Of a stretch of DNA of 64,000 nt, positions 30,359 through 42,314 are shown one piece after another. Within the stretch, counting starts at the first letter, position 1, and each line of letters opens with the position of its first letter. A program made the position numbers and the translations under genes. This stretch comes from Pseudogymnoascus destructans (Eukaryota > Ascomycota > Leotiomycetes > Thelebolales > Thelebolaceae), in NCBI RefSeq assembly GCF_001641265.1, contig NW_020167534.1:310001-374000 (forward strand), given 5' to 3'. Below the pieces are notes generated by a model, which saw only the letters and a program-made list of their open reading frames with translations, searched no databases and was not told where the DNA came from.

Positions 30359-33090
30359 CCCCCTTAGTACCACTCTCTAATTTTGAGACGTGGACTAATC
30401 CAATCATTTTCATGAACTCTTTATGCTTTTGGCGTGGTAGGGCCTTAGTGAAGCCATCTGCAGGCATTGCCCTCGTAAGAATCCATTTAACATTGACCGT
30501 TCCTTTTTGAACTTCTTGCCAAAGCCAACTTTGGTGTATGTCAATGTGTCGCAACTTCGTCATTAGCTTAGGTGCATCTGTGACCATAAGTCGGACTGTT
30601 TGCACATTGTTGCACTCTATAGAGGGGTGTTCATATATCTTAAGATTATTTGGTCGAAGACCCGTAACCACCAATATAGTTGAGTTGTCGCGCGCGATAG
30701 AGCAAGTAGTTCTGCTTCGGTCGTAGACCTAACAACAGTCCTCTGTTTCGAGCTTTGCCAATCTATAAGAGAGTTGAATAGATGGAATGTGTACCCTTCT
30801 GTACTCTGTCGCGTTTCAGTGTCATCTGTGAACGATGCGTCTGATGCAGCTCAGAACACCCCTTCTTCAAACATGTTAATTTCGTTCGTACAATCAACTT
30901 TCTGCTTCGGACGATTGTTCTGAGGGTTCTCTCCTCATAACATTCATCTAGTCTGTTTCTATGAGAATTATTCTCATTTGTACGAGAAGATATTAACGTT
31001 TCTGTGAGTAGTGCACCCCCTACACCCCCTACATCCGTAGGTATTAAGGCTCATAGCTCTTGTAGGAGGTTTGTATGAACATTCTGTGGGTTCGTACGAT
31101 CACATGCATAGAGTAATCCATAATCCTTCGTCTGATAGAGGTAGGCGATGCATCGATTTACTGCCTGTTCATGTGTTGGGCTTGGGTTTTGCATGAACTC
31201 TGCAAGCTTTTGTGCTGTTCGCGATGCATCTGGTTGAGTAATTATCATAGGATAGATGATCGATCCTATCCGTTGTTGGTAATAATGTATTGTGGCCTTG
31301 ATGCTTGTTCTACATTCTTCACAAAGTCTTTTACTTCCATAGGTGTATTGACCTTCCGATGGTCCATGACATTGAATTTCTGAGCGATCTTTTCGATGTA
31401 TTGATCTTGACATGGCCAAACCCATCGTCGCTCTCGGTTTCGGACAATGTGGATTCTGAGGAAGTACTCAAGTTTTCCTAGCTCATGAAGCTCGTATCGC
31501 TCATGGAGTGTTTGTCGGAACTCATCATATTCTTTCTGTTTGTCCTTAAAGTATAAGGCATAGATGTCATCTACATAGAATCATACGATGATTCCGTCTC
31601 GTATAAAGAGACAAGGCGCATCGCGTGTGCCCTTAAACCCCATTTGTAGGAGTGTCTCTTGTATATGTTGATACCATAGTAATGGTGATCGCTTTAACCC
31701 ATATAAGGCTTTCCGTAGTTGAAAACAATGAGTTTGAGGTTCATATGAACCTTCTGTCATTCGTACGATTCCTTCTGGAATTGGTATATATACCGTTTCA
31801 TCCATATCTGCATTCGTAAATGCGCTTACAGCATTGAACTGTCGCACTTCCATGTCGAAGTACGCCATAAGTGCCATTGTGAGTCGGAAGATGCGCGCTG
31901 CTAGAGTAGCTGCATAGACCTCATTAAAGTCCGATGAGTGTTGTAAGTCACCTCGGACCACGAGTCAAGCCTTACACTTCACAAAGAAGCCATTTTCATC
32001 CGTCTTATATGTATACACCCATTTTATAGGCACGAGTTTTGCAAGGTTTGCTTTTTTCCGAGGTGTTAAAATGAATGTGTCGCGTCGTGCAAGATCATAA
32101 AACTCAAGGTTCTTCGCCTCTATAAACTCTTGTCTATATTGATGTGTGTTTAACCCTTTCTCACTTGTAGGTGCGAGGGGTAGGTCCCGTTGATGGACTC
32201 ATTCTTGTGCTGCATTAAAAGCCGTGTGAAAAGATGAACCTTGTGAGAGGTTATCTAGGGTCACGTGATAGGCTTGCCTTCAGATATTTCCTTCCTGTCG
32301 CGGTTGGTACATGATGCTTAATTCATCTATATCATCATCTTCATCCTCATGTTCTGATCGCAGGATAGGTGACAATAGGTCGGGTGTAGGCCATGGTGCA
32401 CTTCCTTTCGTAGGAACACTAACATCGTTCATACTATCCAGAATAATTATCGTACGATCGTTCTCATGGCTTTGTTCCTTTTGAGGAGTGCCCTGTTCGT
32501 TTGTACGAGATGATTGTTCATTTGTACGAAGAGTTGTCTCAGGTCCCTCATTTGTATGGGAATCCGCGCATTGAGTGTTAGGACTTCTCAGACTATCATG
32601 AACATTTCTCGGACGATCGTTCCTAGTGTTAGGTTCCTGGTTTTGATCATTCCCATTGTTTGGCCGAAGTGGTATCCTATTTGTCTGAGAAGATATATCC
32701 ATTTCCTCATAGTCCCTTTGGAGTTCATTGATGTCGTCCCCTTCTACCTCCTTCTCTGGTAATTCTATGAAGATAGGATCAATGTCTTCATGTAGTGATA
32801 TAGGGTTGTACTCTCTTTTTGAGTCCCATTTCCCTTCTTCATTAAAGGTAACATCGCAGGAGAAGATAACCTTGTTCCATGATGGAATCCATACACGGTA
32901 AATGTTCGAGGACTGCCATCCTACTAGAAACCCGATTTCTGCTCGTGGGTTTAGCCTATCAAGCTTCAGTTGGTTGTTGATGCGTGGGTAGGCTAAACAG
33001 CCATACTTGTGCATTTGCGTGAGCGGTAGCGGAGTCATCCATTTAAGCCATTCTATAAGCGCTTGATATGGTGACTTCCATTTTAGCCAC
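30359..33090 (-). pseudogene. Ty1/copia polyprotein remnant
   Basis: Order on the minus strand: integrase C-terminal part (KSPYQALIEW..MHKYGCLAYPR, FLVGWQSSNIYRVWIPS; 33090-32280), an acidic linker, reverse transcriptase of the RVT_2 class (VRQFNAVSAFTNADMDETVYIPIPEG, LRKALYGLKRSPLLWYQ; 31961-31581), a connecting part (31425-31051) and RNase H end (LRHIDIHQSWLWQEV..RAMPADGFTKALPRQKH; 30674-30359). Frame changes and stops separate the blocks. The Gag and protease parts and the 5' LTR are missing. Confidence 0.85.
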
Positions 33091-34054
33091 TCTTGTGGTG
33101 ATTGTCATACTGACATTTGTTGCACTCAGTTTGCTATCAAACTCAAGAGCAAACTTAGAAATCTCCTCCTCAAACCTACAAGCCACTATACATATTTTGG
33201 CTGTCACACCAACAACAAGAGCAATACTACTCAATGGTTGCTACAACCCTCTATGATTCATTACACGTCATTGCTCCTTAGTTACTGGGCCGATATGACC
33301 ACATAGCATATCTCTACAACCCTCTATGATTCATTACATGACATCACTCCTTAGTTACTGGGCTAATACTACACATGACATATCTCTATCAACTAGAGGC
33401 CTAGGAACATGAACGATAGCTCCAAAAGCTTCTACAACCATCTATGATTCATTACACATCATCGCTCCTTAGTTACCCACAAGATTGGTTAAGTTATGAC
33501 ATAATTTGTCTATAGGGGTACTCTGACCTTGGACCTCCTTTCACTTCCTATAGACTAGGAACCTAGGAGATGGTTCTATGGGATTCTCTTACGTCGACTA
33601 CAGTTACCAAGCCTGGTTAGTCATGGAAAGTCTTGGAAAATGAGAAAACTACACTCCTTTAGCATAAATAGGATTGCCCTTTCCTTAAGAAAGGGTAAGC
33701 AGGCAATACAGTAAATTGACTATCACATACTTCCACGTCTTTTCCAAGCTTCCAAGCATTGATCTTGTTACTCCTTGTTTCTGAAAAGTCAGTGAGGTGC
33801 TAACCTCTGACTTATCCCTGAGTTCTCAGACTCAACATTTGTTACAACTTGTCTAAACCACTCCACTATATCATACACCTGATTGCTGCGTTGTGGAATA
33901 GTCTAAGCTACGACCCTTTGGCTCTTTTTCTAAGACAGTTGTGTTGTCTTAGTAAAATCATCCCTTCCTTGGGTGGCTAGATTCTCACATCTGGTGCACC
34001 CACCATTACAGTGATCTGTTAAGGATATAGGACGCGGCCATAGTTAAATTAACT
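33091..34054. other. Repeat-rich non-coding stretch
   Basis: No gene is supported. Three imperfect copies of a block beginning CTACAACCCTCTATGATTC and running to CTCCTTAGTTAC start near 33241, 33313 and 33432. The origin is not recognised. Confidence 0.5.
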
Positions 34055-34300
34055 AGTAGAAGCAGAAACAGCAACAGCAACAGCTTCACAGAGGTCTAGA
34101 ACAATACCACGACTTATTAATGAAGCTACAATTGAGGATATAGATGAAGAGAGTGAAGAAGAGCTATATGATAGCGATTTAGATGAGTTGGCACTGTAGT
34201 AATTGAATTATTTGTGATTTTCCAAGTTTGTAGTTTGGTGTTCTTGCTCTGGATTTTGGTGGGGTCAGAAAAGTCACCGCTATGGCCATGGCGCCGCTAA
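34055..34300 (+). mobile_element. Pogo fragment 7
   Basis: It encodes only the acidic transposase C-terminus (LINEATIEDIDEESEEELYDSDLDELAL, stop 34197-34199), the usual untranslated tail and part of a 17-bp-unit terminus (TGGCCATAGCGGTGA). The outer tip and TA are missing; the YTP1 stop codon follows one base later. Confidence 0.75.
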
Positions 34301-34301
34301 C

Positions 34302-36367
34302 TTAAAGTCTACTGCACCTCCTCTCCTTCTGTACAGCCCAGCCCTTGACTGCAACGTTGAGGATGATCCATGCCATGAGGAAGCTCACGAGACCCATTGT
34401 CACGGTGAATACAAACATGGCATCCAGGTTATTATATTCCATCGATACAACTGTATCACGGCTCTGTAATAAATGTTAGGTGTCTCCTAATACAATAACA
34501 ACAATATAAAGCAGGTTAGAACACCTACACTGGCCATGAATACGAGACCGCAAGCCATAAGGCAGAAAGCTGTGATGAGCTCTGAGGGTGGTCGCGAAGG
34601 CAAAAACGACGTTGGTGGTGACAAGTAGAAAATAATATACGTCAACCCTCTAGCAAAGGAAGCGCCCATCAAAAGGGTTCCCCACTGCTTGTGGATCATA
34701 GTCGAGACCATCGAGCTTTGGTGGTGAGAGCTCATCATTATCCCCAAGAGGAGCACCATCAATGCCGGAATGGGGTTCATCGAGATCTTGTAGCTTTTGG
34801 GGGGCTGCCAGCTTGATTCCTCGTCTTCGCCTTCCATAGATGGGCTGTCGACTGGCCTATTAAGGGAAATTTTCGGAGTGTTGATGTTCAACAGGTTTCG
34901 GATTCTGGTCGACTCGATTAACATTCCGCACTTAATCCGTCAGTATCTGAAGGATATTATGCCTATTACTAATTCACTCACCAGTCCTCCCCCAATGAAC
35001 ATTATTGTGATGGAGATGTGTTCCATGTCTTGCGCGCTCCATGCTTCGCCCCATGCATTCAGGTGCTCTAGAAATATATTCGTAGACCCATAGAAGAAAA
35101 TAAGGAAGCTTTCCACGAATTCTGCGGAGATGGTGTTCGCGTTCTCCGACTTGCCAGTAGTTCTAGGTTTTATATTCCAAGCCTTTCGCTGTTAGCAAGA
35201 AAATACATGTCGGAGACAAAATACGCACCCAACCACGGTCTGCAAAGCTTCCGGCCCAGCGGCCTAACGTGAGTATTCCGTACCAGAAGAACACTCCGCC
35301 CTTGATGAAATGGGCAAGCCCAGAAAACACATCCCTTCCTCTCTAAGGCCAGTTAGATTTACAACTTATTCGGTGGGCTAGGGGTGCATACAAAAATTCC
35401 GGCATATGTCACAGCTCCAGTGGTTATAGCCACAAATCCTTGTATCAATATCGTGCGTGTGATGATAGCCTCGAATATGCGAAGTAAACCAGTCACGCGC
35501 GAAGAGATATACAGAGGTACTTTGCCTAAAAGAACAGCACGCAACCTCTTCATCACGAGTACATGTCGGCTTCTCTTTTTTGGACTCGGAGCTAGGTCAT
35601 CAGCCTCACCCTCGTAATACTTCCGGTTTATACCGTTCATGACATCTCGGTCATCTTCCAATGAGGAAGACGAGTTGCCTCTGAGGGATTCATCGTTCTG
35701 TTCCGTTCCATGCCCACTATCGTCCGAGAATCGATATCCTGGGGAATTCTCTGCAGCGTTTGCCCATTGATGCCCCCCCACAGACTGCTGCAAGCTTTGG
35801 ATAAAGGGTAGTTGTTCCTCGGAGTTTCTGCTCCCTCCTCGCAGCCTAGCAGATGCTGTTATTAGAGCCAGGCATATCTGCGCAACGGTGACCCAAGTGA
35901 GCAGCCACCCGATCGTGTGGTGCGCGTTATGGGGGTATAAATCCGGCGTTCTGCTGTTGTAGAGCATCGCCAGTATAACTCCTCCCAAATTTATTATAAA
36001 AAAGCCAGATTGGGCTAAGAGGTTCAGTCTGGAGCGGGAAATGGAGAGCATTACAGCTAATTCACGTCAGATATGTTCATTCCTAGGGTTGTCGGAGGTT
36101 CACACCAATTGGAAGCACAAAGACCCAAGCAATTGTCATCAGAGCAATGTGAGCGAGGATCAAATGTGAGTATTCTGGGTGTCGGAAGTAACTTGGAGGC
36201 ACCTCCAGCGTCGCATTAGATGGAGTGGCGCCCAGCGGCACACCAGCGCCAGTGGCCGTCATGCCCATATCCATATGAGTTTCATCCCCGTGTGCAGAGG
36301 CCGCTATAGCGAAGAATAGCACCAGCAGAGCCGGGGCTGCCTTGGTAAATTCCGGGCAGGTCCTCAT
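34302..36367 (-). CDS. Ytp1-like multi-pass membrane protein
   Basis: Exons in transcript order: 36367-36106, 36056-35392, 35342-35229, 35188-34982, 34930-34529, 34463-34302 (603 aa). ATG 36367 gives a signal peptide (MRTCPEFTKAAPALLVLFFAIAASAHG), then a His/Met-rich segment and a DUF2427 region (HLILAHIALMTIAWVFVLPIGV; HHTIGWLLTWVTVAQICLAL) resembling cytochrome b561/ferric reductase-type helices. An acidic Ser-rich loop follows, then the Ytp1 domain with several more membrane helices. The molecular function of Ytp1 is not established. Two introns are 40-51 nt. The stop codon lies one base from a truncated pogo fragment, so the native 3' UTR has been replaced. Confidence 0.87.
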
Positions 36368-37070
36368 ATGTGGCTGTTTGACAGTGTGTATTGTTAGGTT
36401 CAAGGGAATGGTGAGTGGTGGTTATCGCTTGTCTGGTGGGTAGGCAAGGACCATATGTCAATTTGTCAATATGTTTTAGGTAGTGTAAGAAGGTGATAAG
36501 GTAATAAGACGGTGTTGGATTTCAGTAGTATATTATTGTGAGAGGGAAGTGGATGAGGGAGAAGAGTGAGTGGGGATAGTGAAGGAGGACGGAGGGGTGT
36601 TAAAAGAGTCATGAGAAATCGGAAGTTTCGGCGAAGATGGGATGAAGGTCAACAAAGTAAGTGGGAGGGGTGGGGGGTGTGGTGAAGCCAAGGGATTATG
36701 TGACGGAGGAAGGAACGGATGAGGGGATTCCAAGTGCATGGCAGTAAGGCGGTAAGAGACTGGGGATTATGAAGGAAAAAGAGGACGATTCCTTGTCGAC
36801 GGGTGTCCGATGGTGCATTTAGTGATGATGCTATGCCTGGGGATATGTATATCGTACAGGAGCAGTACAGAACAGAACAGAATAGTCACATTACCGAGGG
36901 AATGCAACAGTACAGTCTCATACAGAATAGAGTGATGAGGTACATGGAGACAGCTGTATAGTAGTACTGTAGAGTTGTATAGTTGTATGGTTGTACTGTT
37001 ATAGGTATTAATAGGTATTAGTACGAATGTAAGTTTGTCAACAAAGGGTTTGAGATTCACATATGATAGT

Positions 37071-37220
37071 CTGACATGGTCTGGCATGGTCTGGCATGGT
37101 CTGGCATGGTCTGGCATGGTCTGAAAGGTCTGAAATAGTCTAAATAGTCTTGAAATGGTCTGAAATGGTCTGAAATGGTCTAGAAAGGTGTGTGAAATAG
37201 TCTGGAAAGGTGTGAATAGT
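37071..37220. repeat. 10-bp tandem array CTGRMATGGT
   Basis: About fourteen units of roughly 10 bp; the first units are perfect CTGGCATGGT, later ones drift to CTGAAATGGT and CTGGAAAGGT. Confidence 0.85.
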
Positions 37221-37427
37221 TCTGAGCAGCTACAGTACGTTCAATTTGATGCTGGTGGTGGTGGTGCGAGGTCCGCAAGTCTGGACTATACCGCAACACT
37301 AAAAAATGTGAATCCACACCCGTGCGCGCGTATAGCCATTTATTTACTCAACAGTGGTTGCTTTGTATGCAGACCAAGGGTCCACTTTGTCAAATAAGGT
37401 AGGCGACTTACCAGCCCTGGCCTAGTT

Positions 37428-37493
37428 GTGATGACGGCGATGACGGCGACAACGGCGATAACGGTGATGACGATGATGACGGTGATGACGGCC
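37428..37493. repeat. Imperfect GATGACGGC microsatellite
   Basis: Repeating RRYGRYGRC triplets (GATGACGGCGATGACGGC and variants). Confidence 0.8.
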
Positions 37494-38297
37494 TTCCGGG
37501 GATCCGAGAACCCTGCAAAGGCGGTGAGTGGAGAACAACGGGAAGCACGGGAAGTGAAGGGATCATAGCTCGCTTGGCTTGCGATACCTCACTTGTGATG
37601 GCGCGTACACCTCCGACGCCCCCAACTGCCGTTTGCGGGGTTGTAGTGGCCGGTACTGGAGCACCACATGTGGCTGGTATTGGATGACCAAACAGTCCAG
37701 CTTAGCCCAGCCTTATCGAGGGAAGCTCTGCAGCCACCAGATGAAGGAAGCCACGCCGGGAATATGGACATATCTCCGTTTCATCCGACACAGCATCGAC
37801 TTGTATAATATTGTGCAGGCAGATCACATTGTGTGCAGGTGTGTTGTTGGATGGGTATTGGGTTCATGGTATCATGATATCATGATATTTATGGACTCGA
37901 CCACAACCATACATACAAACTAGACCCTATGAATACATGAGCCTGTTCGCAAAACAATGAAAAATACAAGGGAAATATCCGTACTGTTGTGAATGCATCC
38001 CAACAATTAATGCTCCTCTACTGTAAAGATAAATTCCCGCGGACGTGGGACGACTACCGCTGCGGCACTTCTCACCAGACAAACACATAAACACAAGCAC
38101 AATTAAACACGACCTCCCCGCGTAGCAAAAGTAAGGCACATCCCCTGTATTACCATCTAATACATATGATTTTGAGCCCGCCAGAGCCGAACCATGCGCA
38201 ACTTCTATTACTATACATCTCTCCAACATCCAAGTTGGATACCGCAGCCCCAACTAAGCTCGCCGCTACCGACTACAACAGCATCGCTACGCTAAAT

Positions 38298-39712
38298 CTA
38301 CAACAGCATGCGACGGGGATCCTCGATGAACTCCTTGACCTTGACGAGGAACTGGACTGCCTCCCTGCCATCCAGCAGACGGTGGTCATAGGTTAACGCC
38401 AAGTACATCATCGGTCTGATCTCAACCTTCCCGTTGATAGCAACTGGCTTATCCTTGATGGCGTGAAGCCCCAACACAGCTGTCTGGGGAAGGTTGATGA
38501 TGGGGGTACCCATCATCGAACCGAAGACGCCGCCATTGCTGATGGTGAATGTTCCTCCGGCCATATCCTCAATCGTGAGCTTGCCGTCGCGGGCCTAGCA
38601 ATATATTAGTCAGAGTCGGGAACTATTAGTCATACTACGCACCTTCTTGCCGAGATCCGCGATGGCCTGCTCAATGCTAACCAAGTCCAGGCCCTCAGTA
38701 TTGCGGACAACTGGAGTGACAAGCCCCTTCTCCGTTGCAACAGCTACGGAGATATCCACGTAGTCCCTGTAGACAATGGTATCACCGCCGTTTGGTCCCT
38801 CAATGGAAGCGTTGACGGCCGGGATATCCCTCATAGCAAGGACACAGGCACGCGAGAACGCGCTCATGAAGCCCAGCTTGACACCGGTCTTCTTCAGGAT
38901 ATCATCCTTGTAGAGCTTGCGGAACTCCATGAGCGAAGACATGTCAACCTCGTTGAACGTTGTCAGCGAAGCTGCAGTGTTTTGCGATTGCTTTAGACGC
39001 TCAGCAATCCTCAGACGCATGCGGTTCATCTTGACCTGAGAGAAATCAGTATCAGTAACCCAACTAGTATAGACCCAAGCTACTCACGCGGCGCTCCTCA
39101 CGGTTACCCGTTGTGGAAGTAGTTTTCGACCCATCTGCCTTGGACCCGGACTGTTTCGGTGGAGGGGATGCCTTCTTTGGCTGCTCTTGTGCTGGTGCAG
39201 GAGCGCTCTCCTTCTTGGGTGGGGTTGGCTCATCCTTTGGTGCTGGTTTCGAATCCGAAGGCGTCGACTTCTCCTCCTTGGGCTCGGCAGGTTTCGACTC
39301 CTCCTTTGCCGGTGCTTCTCCTCCAAGCTCCAAACGGACGAGGTCTTGACCAACGGTCACGGTGTCCTCCTCCTGTGCAAGGAACTCCTTAATAGTACCG
39401 GCCTGGGGTGCATTCACAGCGACATCAATCTGTCAGTAAGTAAGCTTTGGCGTGACATATACTAGAGCTGTAAATAGTGACCTTGTCAGTCTCAATTGTT
39501 GCGATCTCCTCATCCAGCTCCACGTAGTCTCCGATCTGTTTCGAGAACTGCTTCAATGTGCCTTCCGAAATGGACTCTGCCATCTGTGGAACCTTGACAA
39601 TGGTGTCGGCGTAGGATCTGAACTGCTGGACAATTGGAAATCCATAGCGCATCTGTGGTGCCCGGTGTGCTCGCAGCACCTTCGAGGCGAGCAAGATCCG
39701 ACGGGAGAACAT
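38298..39712 (-). CDS. KGD2: Dihydrolipoyllysine-residue succinyltransferase (E2 of 2-oxoglutarate dehydrogenase)
   Basis: Exons: 39712-39482, 39429-39088, 39035-38643, 38594-38298 (420 aa). It transfers succinyl groups to CoA in the mitochondrial TCA cycle. A basic presequence (MFSRRILLASKVLRAHRAPQ..) precedes the lipoyl domain, where the lipoyl Lys is in IETDKIDVAVNAPQAG; a Pro/Lys-rich linker follows; then the catalytic domain (NRMRLRIAERLKQSQN; FTISNGGVFGS; active-site YDHRLLDGREAV). There is no E3-binding domain, as usual for eukaryotic E2o. Intron 1 starts GTCACT, a weak donor, but the splice is fixed by the lipoyl motif. The first in-frame ATG is 39712. Confidence 0.95.
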
Positions 39713-40101
39713 GTTGAGTGATTGTTGAAAACGGAATGAAAGGGGCAATGAGGAACGACAAATTGGTCGGAGTAAGTTGTAGGAACTACAATTTTAAAAG
39801 CCTCAGTAATCGGTCGGTTACTCCGTACCCAATCCCAGTTGTCTCAAAACAAAGTATCATCGGGTGATACTATGTCCGGACCGAAATGCAGCCTGAGGCA
39901 TGAATTATTGGATTGGTCAAGGTTGTGAAGCGCAACTTTGGATGGCACTTCGCAGCCGCTACCTTGTGTCCATACGAAAGCCATTGCACCTCCATTGAAC
40001 AATTGGGGCATTGACAACTTGCTCTACGTTGTTAGTACCATACGACCACCCTGAAAGTATAGCCTGTTGAGGAAGAGTGACATCAAGTGAGAGCTCCAGC
40101 C
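39713..40101. promoter_or_regulatory. Shared divergent upstream region of KGD2 and the complex I gene
   Basis: 389 bp lie between two divergent nuclear genes for mitochondrial energy metabolism. A GTATCATCGGGTGATAC inverted repeat lies at 39855-39871 (arms GTATCA and TGATAC, with a longer imperfect dyad). No known site is assigned. Confidence 0.45.
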
Positions 40102-40625
40102 ATGTCGAACACTCAAGTCGTGTCGTAAGAGTTCCCCCCCATCTAATAGATGACATTGCCGACTGACACAAATAAAGGTCGTTATACCGACGCTCCCTGA
40201 AGCTTGCTTTGGACTGGTCCGTCCACAGATACCTCTGGAGAGGCCAAGCGCTCTATCTCCGATCGTTGTTCGAGACCAATAAAAACATCAAGGACCCACG
40301 GCAACAGAGGGTAAGCATCTGCTCAATGCAACGAACGAGCGAGTACTTACCAGACTCGCAGGCGCTTTTCAGGGAAACAGAAGACTTGCTTGAGAAATGG
40401 AAGCACCCAGATCCATACCGTGTACCGACAAGCCCAGGAGGTATGTCAAGGCCTCAGTTATCGATATGGGACGGGCATATACTGATTGAAATTGTGCTAC
40501 AGGTTCCAAATACGAGCGCAACCTTCCACCATCTACCCTTGAGCGTAAGTTTCAATTGCTATGTTGGTCATTCATGGGGACACAAACTAATTACATGCGT
40601 AGCCCCTACCAACACGAACTTATAG
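40102..40625 (+). CDS. Complex I LYR subunit, NDUFB9/B22 type
   Basis: Five exons: 40102-40124, 40178-40310, 40362-40440, 40503-40544, 40603-40625 (99 aa). Splicing gives MSNTQVVSSLYRRSLKLALDW, with the LYR motif of the Complex1_LYR family, then RYLWRGQALYLRSLFE, ALFRETEDLLEKWKHPDPYR and PTSPGGSKYERNLPPS, the signature C-terminus of NDUFB9. It is an accessory subunit of the membrane arm of NADH:ubiquinone oxidoreductase, bound by acyl-ACP. Exons are very small, which is why no single long frame shows it. Confidence 0.93.
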
Positions 40626-41090
40626 AGATCATAAAGATGGAGCTTGGTGCAGTGCTTGGTGCAGTGGGAGGCTGCTCATTGTATATAGAGAATTAAGAGC
40701 TTCAAATGCACAATGTTTTACCAGTTTTTGTGACTGTCTTTATTTACGGATCGGGTTGCGAGGTATGGAATCGTGCGGCAAAAATGAGAGTAAACGCGCC
40801 TGTTTTTGTTGCCAGATATGGACCTGCGGATTTGAGATTCACGCGTCTAAATAAACGCTGGATGATTTTGGGAAAGCAAGCAATTGATATTTCACGTCAC
40901 GAAGAAAGTCATTTGAAATATTGATAGTTTCATAAGATTGATTCTGAAAATCAATCCCGACCCATTGCCATGGACCTATTGTACAACCTTAAAAAAAAAA
41001 AACGCAAAAAGCAGCCGTGAGCCCATATCCCGGACGACACCCCATTATCATGAAAGCGAGAACATTGCAGAAACCCAGGAAGAAAACCGT
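40626..41090. other. Convergent intergenic region
   Basis: 465 bp between the 3' ends of the complex I gene and H2A; an A-run at 40992-41003. No gene seen. Confidence 0.4.
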
Positions 41091-41708
41091 TTACAACTCT
41101 TGGCTTCCAGCACCCTTGCCCTTGACGGTCTTCTTGGGGAGAAGCTTCTGGTGGATATTTGGTAGGACACCACCTTGTGCGATTGTGACGTGTCCGAGAA
41201 GCTTGTTCAACTCCTCATCGTTGCGGATGGCGAGTTGCAGATGACGCGGGATGATACGGGTCTTCTTGTTGTCACGAGCGGCGTTACCAGCCAACTCAAG
41301 AATCTCAGCAGCGAGGTACTCCAGGACAGCAGCCAGGTAGACGGGGGCACCTATTTGACGCGTCAGTAATGGGTTCCAATGATAAAACGCGTAAAGAGAG
41401 GCAACATACCAGCACCAACACGCTGGGCGTAGTTTCCCTTGCGAAGGAGACGGTGGACACGTCCGACGGGGAACGCGAGACCGGCCTTAGAGGAACGGCT
41501 GTACGAAGAACAAATTAGTAAAGTGAACTCGATAAAGCAAATCGACAATCCAAAAAAGACTCGGATGATTCTTGAAGTCAATTGCCATAGACAGGCGAAT
41601 TGCTTCAAGTATCTTGGATGAGGTTTGGGTGAGGTGGTTGTGGGAGTGAACTTACGATTGCGCGCTCTTGGAGCCAGACGCCTTTCCTCCAGATTTGCCT
41701 CCAGTCAT
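41091..41708 (-). CDS. Histone H2A
   Basis: Exons: 41708-41656, 41498-41410, 41350-41091 (133 aa). The sequence is canonical H2A: MTGGKSGGKASGSKSAQS, RSSKAGLAFPVGRVHRLLRKGNYAQRVGAG, the acidic-patch region (LEYLAAEILELAGNAARDNKKTRIIPRHLQ) and a C-terminal SQEL, the site phosphorylated after DNA breaks (H2AX-like SQ motif, normal in fungi). It is divergent from H2B, the usual fungal arrangement. Confidence 0.98.
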
Positions 41709-42314
41709 TTTGAGTGAGTTTTGGGGGGTTTGAAAATTGAGGGTGGTGTTGATGATTGGAGAGTAGCGGTGAAGTAAGCGTGTATAGTCGTGGTGGGTTG
41801 ATGTGGTCGTTGAGAGATGAAGAGAGGAAAAGGTAGAAGAAAGGCGGAGTGAAGTGGGAGTTGCTGGAACTTTATAAGACTGTCACCAATATGGGTGATT
41901 TATGGGATCACTCGCTTCTGAGATAGCGAGCCAAAAGGGCCAAAGCTGTGAAATCGCGCGAATGGCGCGAATGGGCTGATGGGGATGAGGGGATGGCAGC
42001 TAATCGAGCCAATCAGCGATCGCTTAAGGTGCTGTGTGTTGATGCGCCCCCCCCACTAAACAATTGTTATGATGTCGAAACGCGCTTCTGTTTCTGGTTA
42101 GCGCCAAATACGTGCCTCGCGTACCCGAATCACCACCGCGCATTTCTCTGAGGTATAAGAAGTGGCAGGACCTCCATCTCCGTCAACCCTTTCCCTTCTT
42201 TCTCCTCTCTTCATCTATCACCCACACTCTGCAACGCCCACGTCCCACGTCTACAACTTCAATCAAATCTCAATTCTACTCTCAACTTTCACCCCAAACC
42301 CCAAAACCATCAAC
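41709..42314. promoter_or_regulatory. Bidirectional H2A-H2B promoter
   Basis: 606 bp. A TATAAA for H2A (41871-41876, complement) and a TATAAG for H2B (42154-42159) each lie about 160-165 bp upstream of their ATG. Near the middle are an inverted repeat CTCGCT..AGCGAG (41911-41930), a palindrome AGCGATCGCT (42015-42024) next to GCCAATC, and a second CCAAT at 41886-41890. These are candidates for S-phase coordinate control; factors are not assigned. Confidence 0.7.

Larger units (their letters stand above)
36368..38297. other. Long intergenic region with simple repeats
   Basis: 1.9 kb with no supported gene. It holds the presumed YTP1 promoter, a 10-bp array (37071-37220) and a GATGACGGC-type array (37428-37493). 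Confidence 0.5.

Noticed and set aside
36530..36740. Proline-rich minus-strand frame upstream of YTP1.
   Set aside because: Low-complexity, no start context or homology, and it lies in a promoter region.
37579..37923. Frame of 114 codons in the YTP1-KGD2 intergenic region.
   Set aside because: No domain, no splice partners and atypical composition; not supported as a gene.
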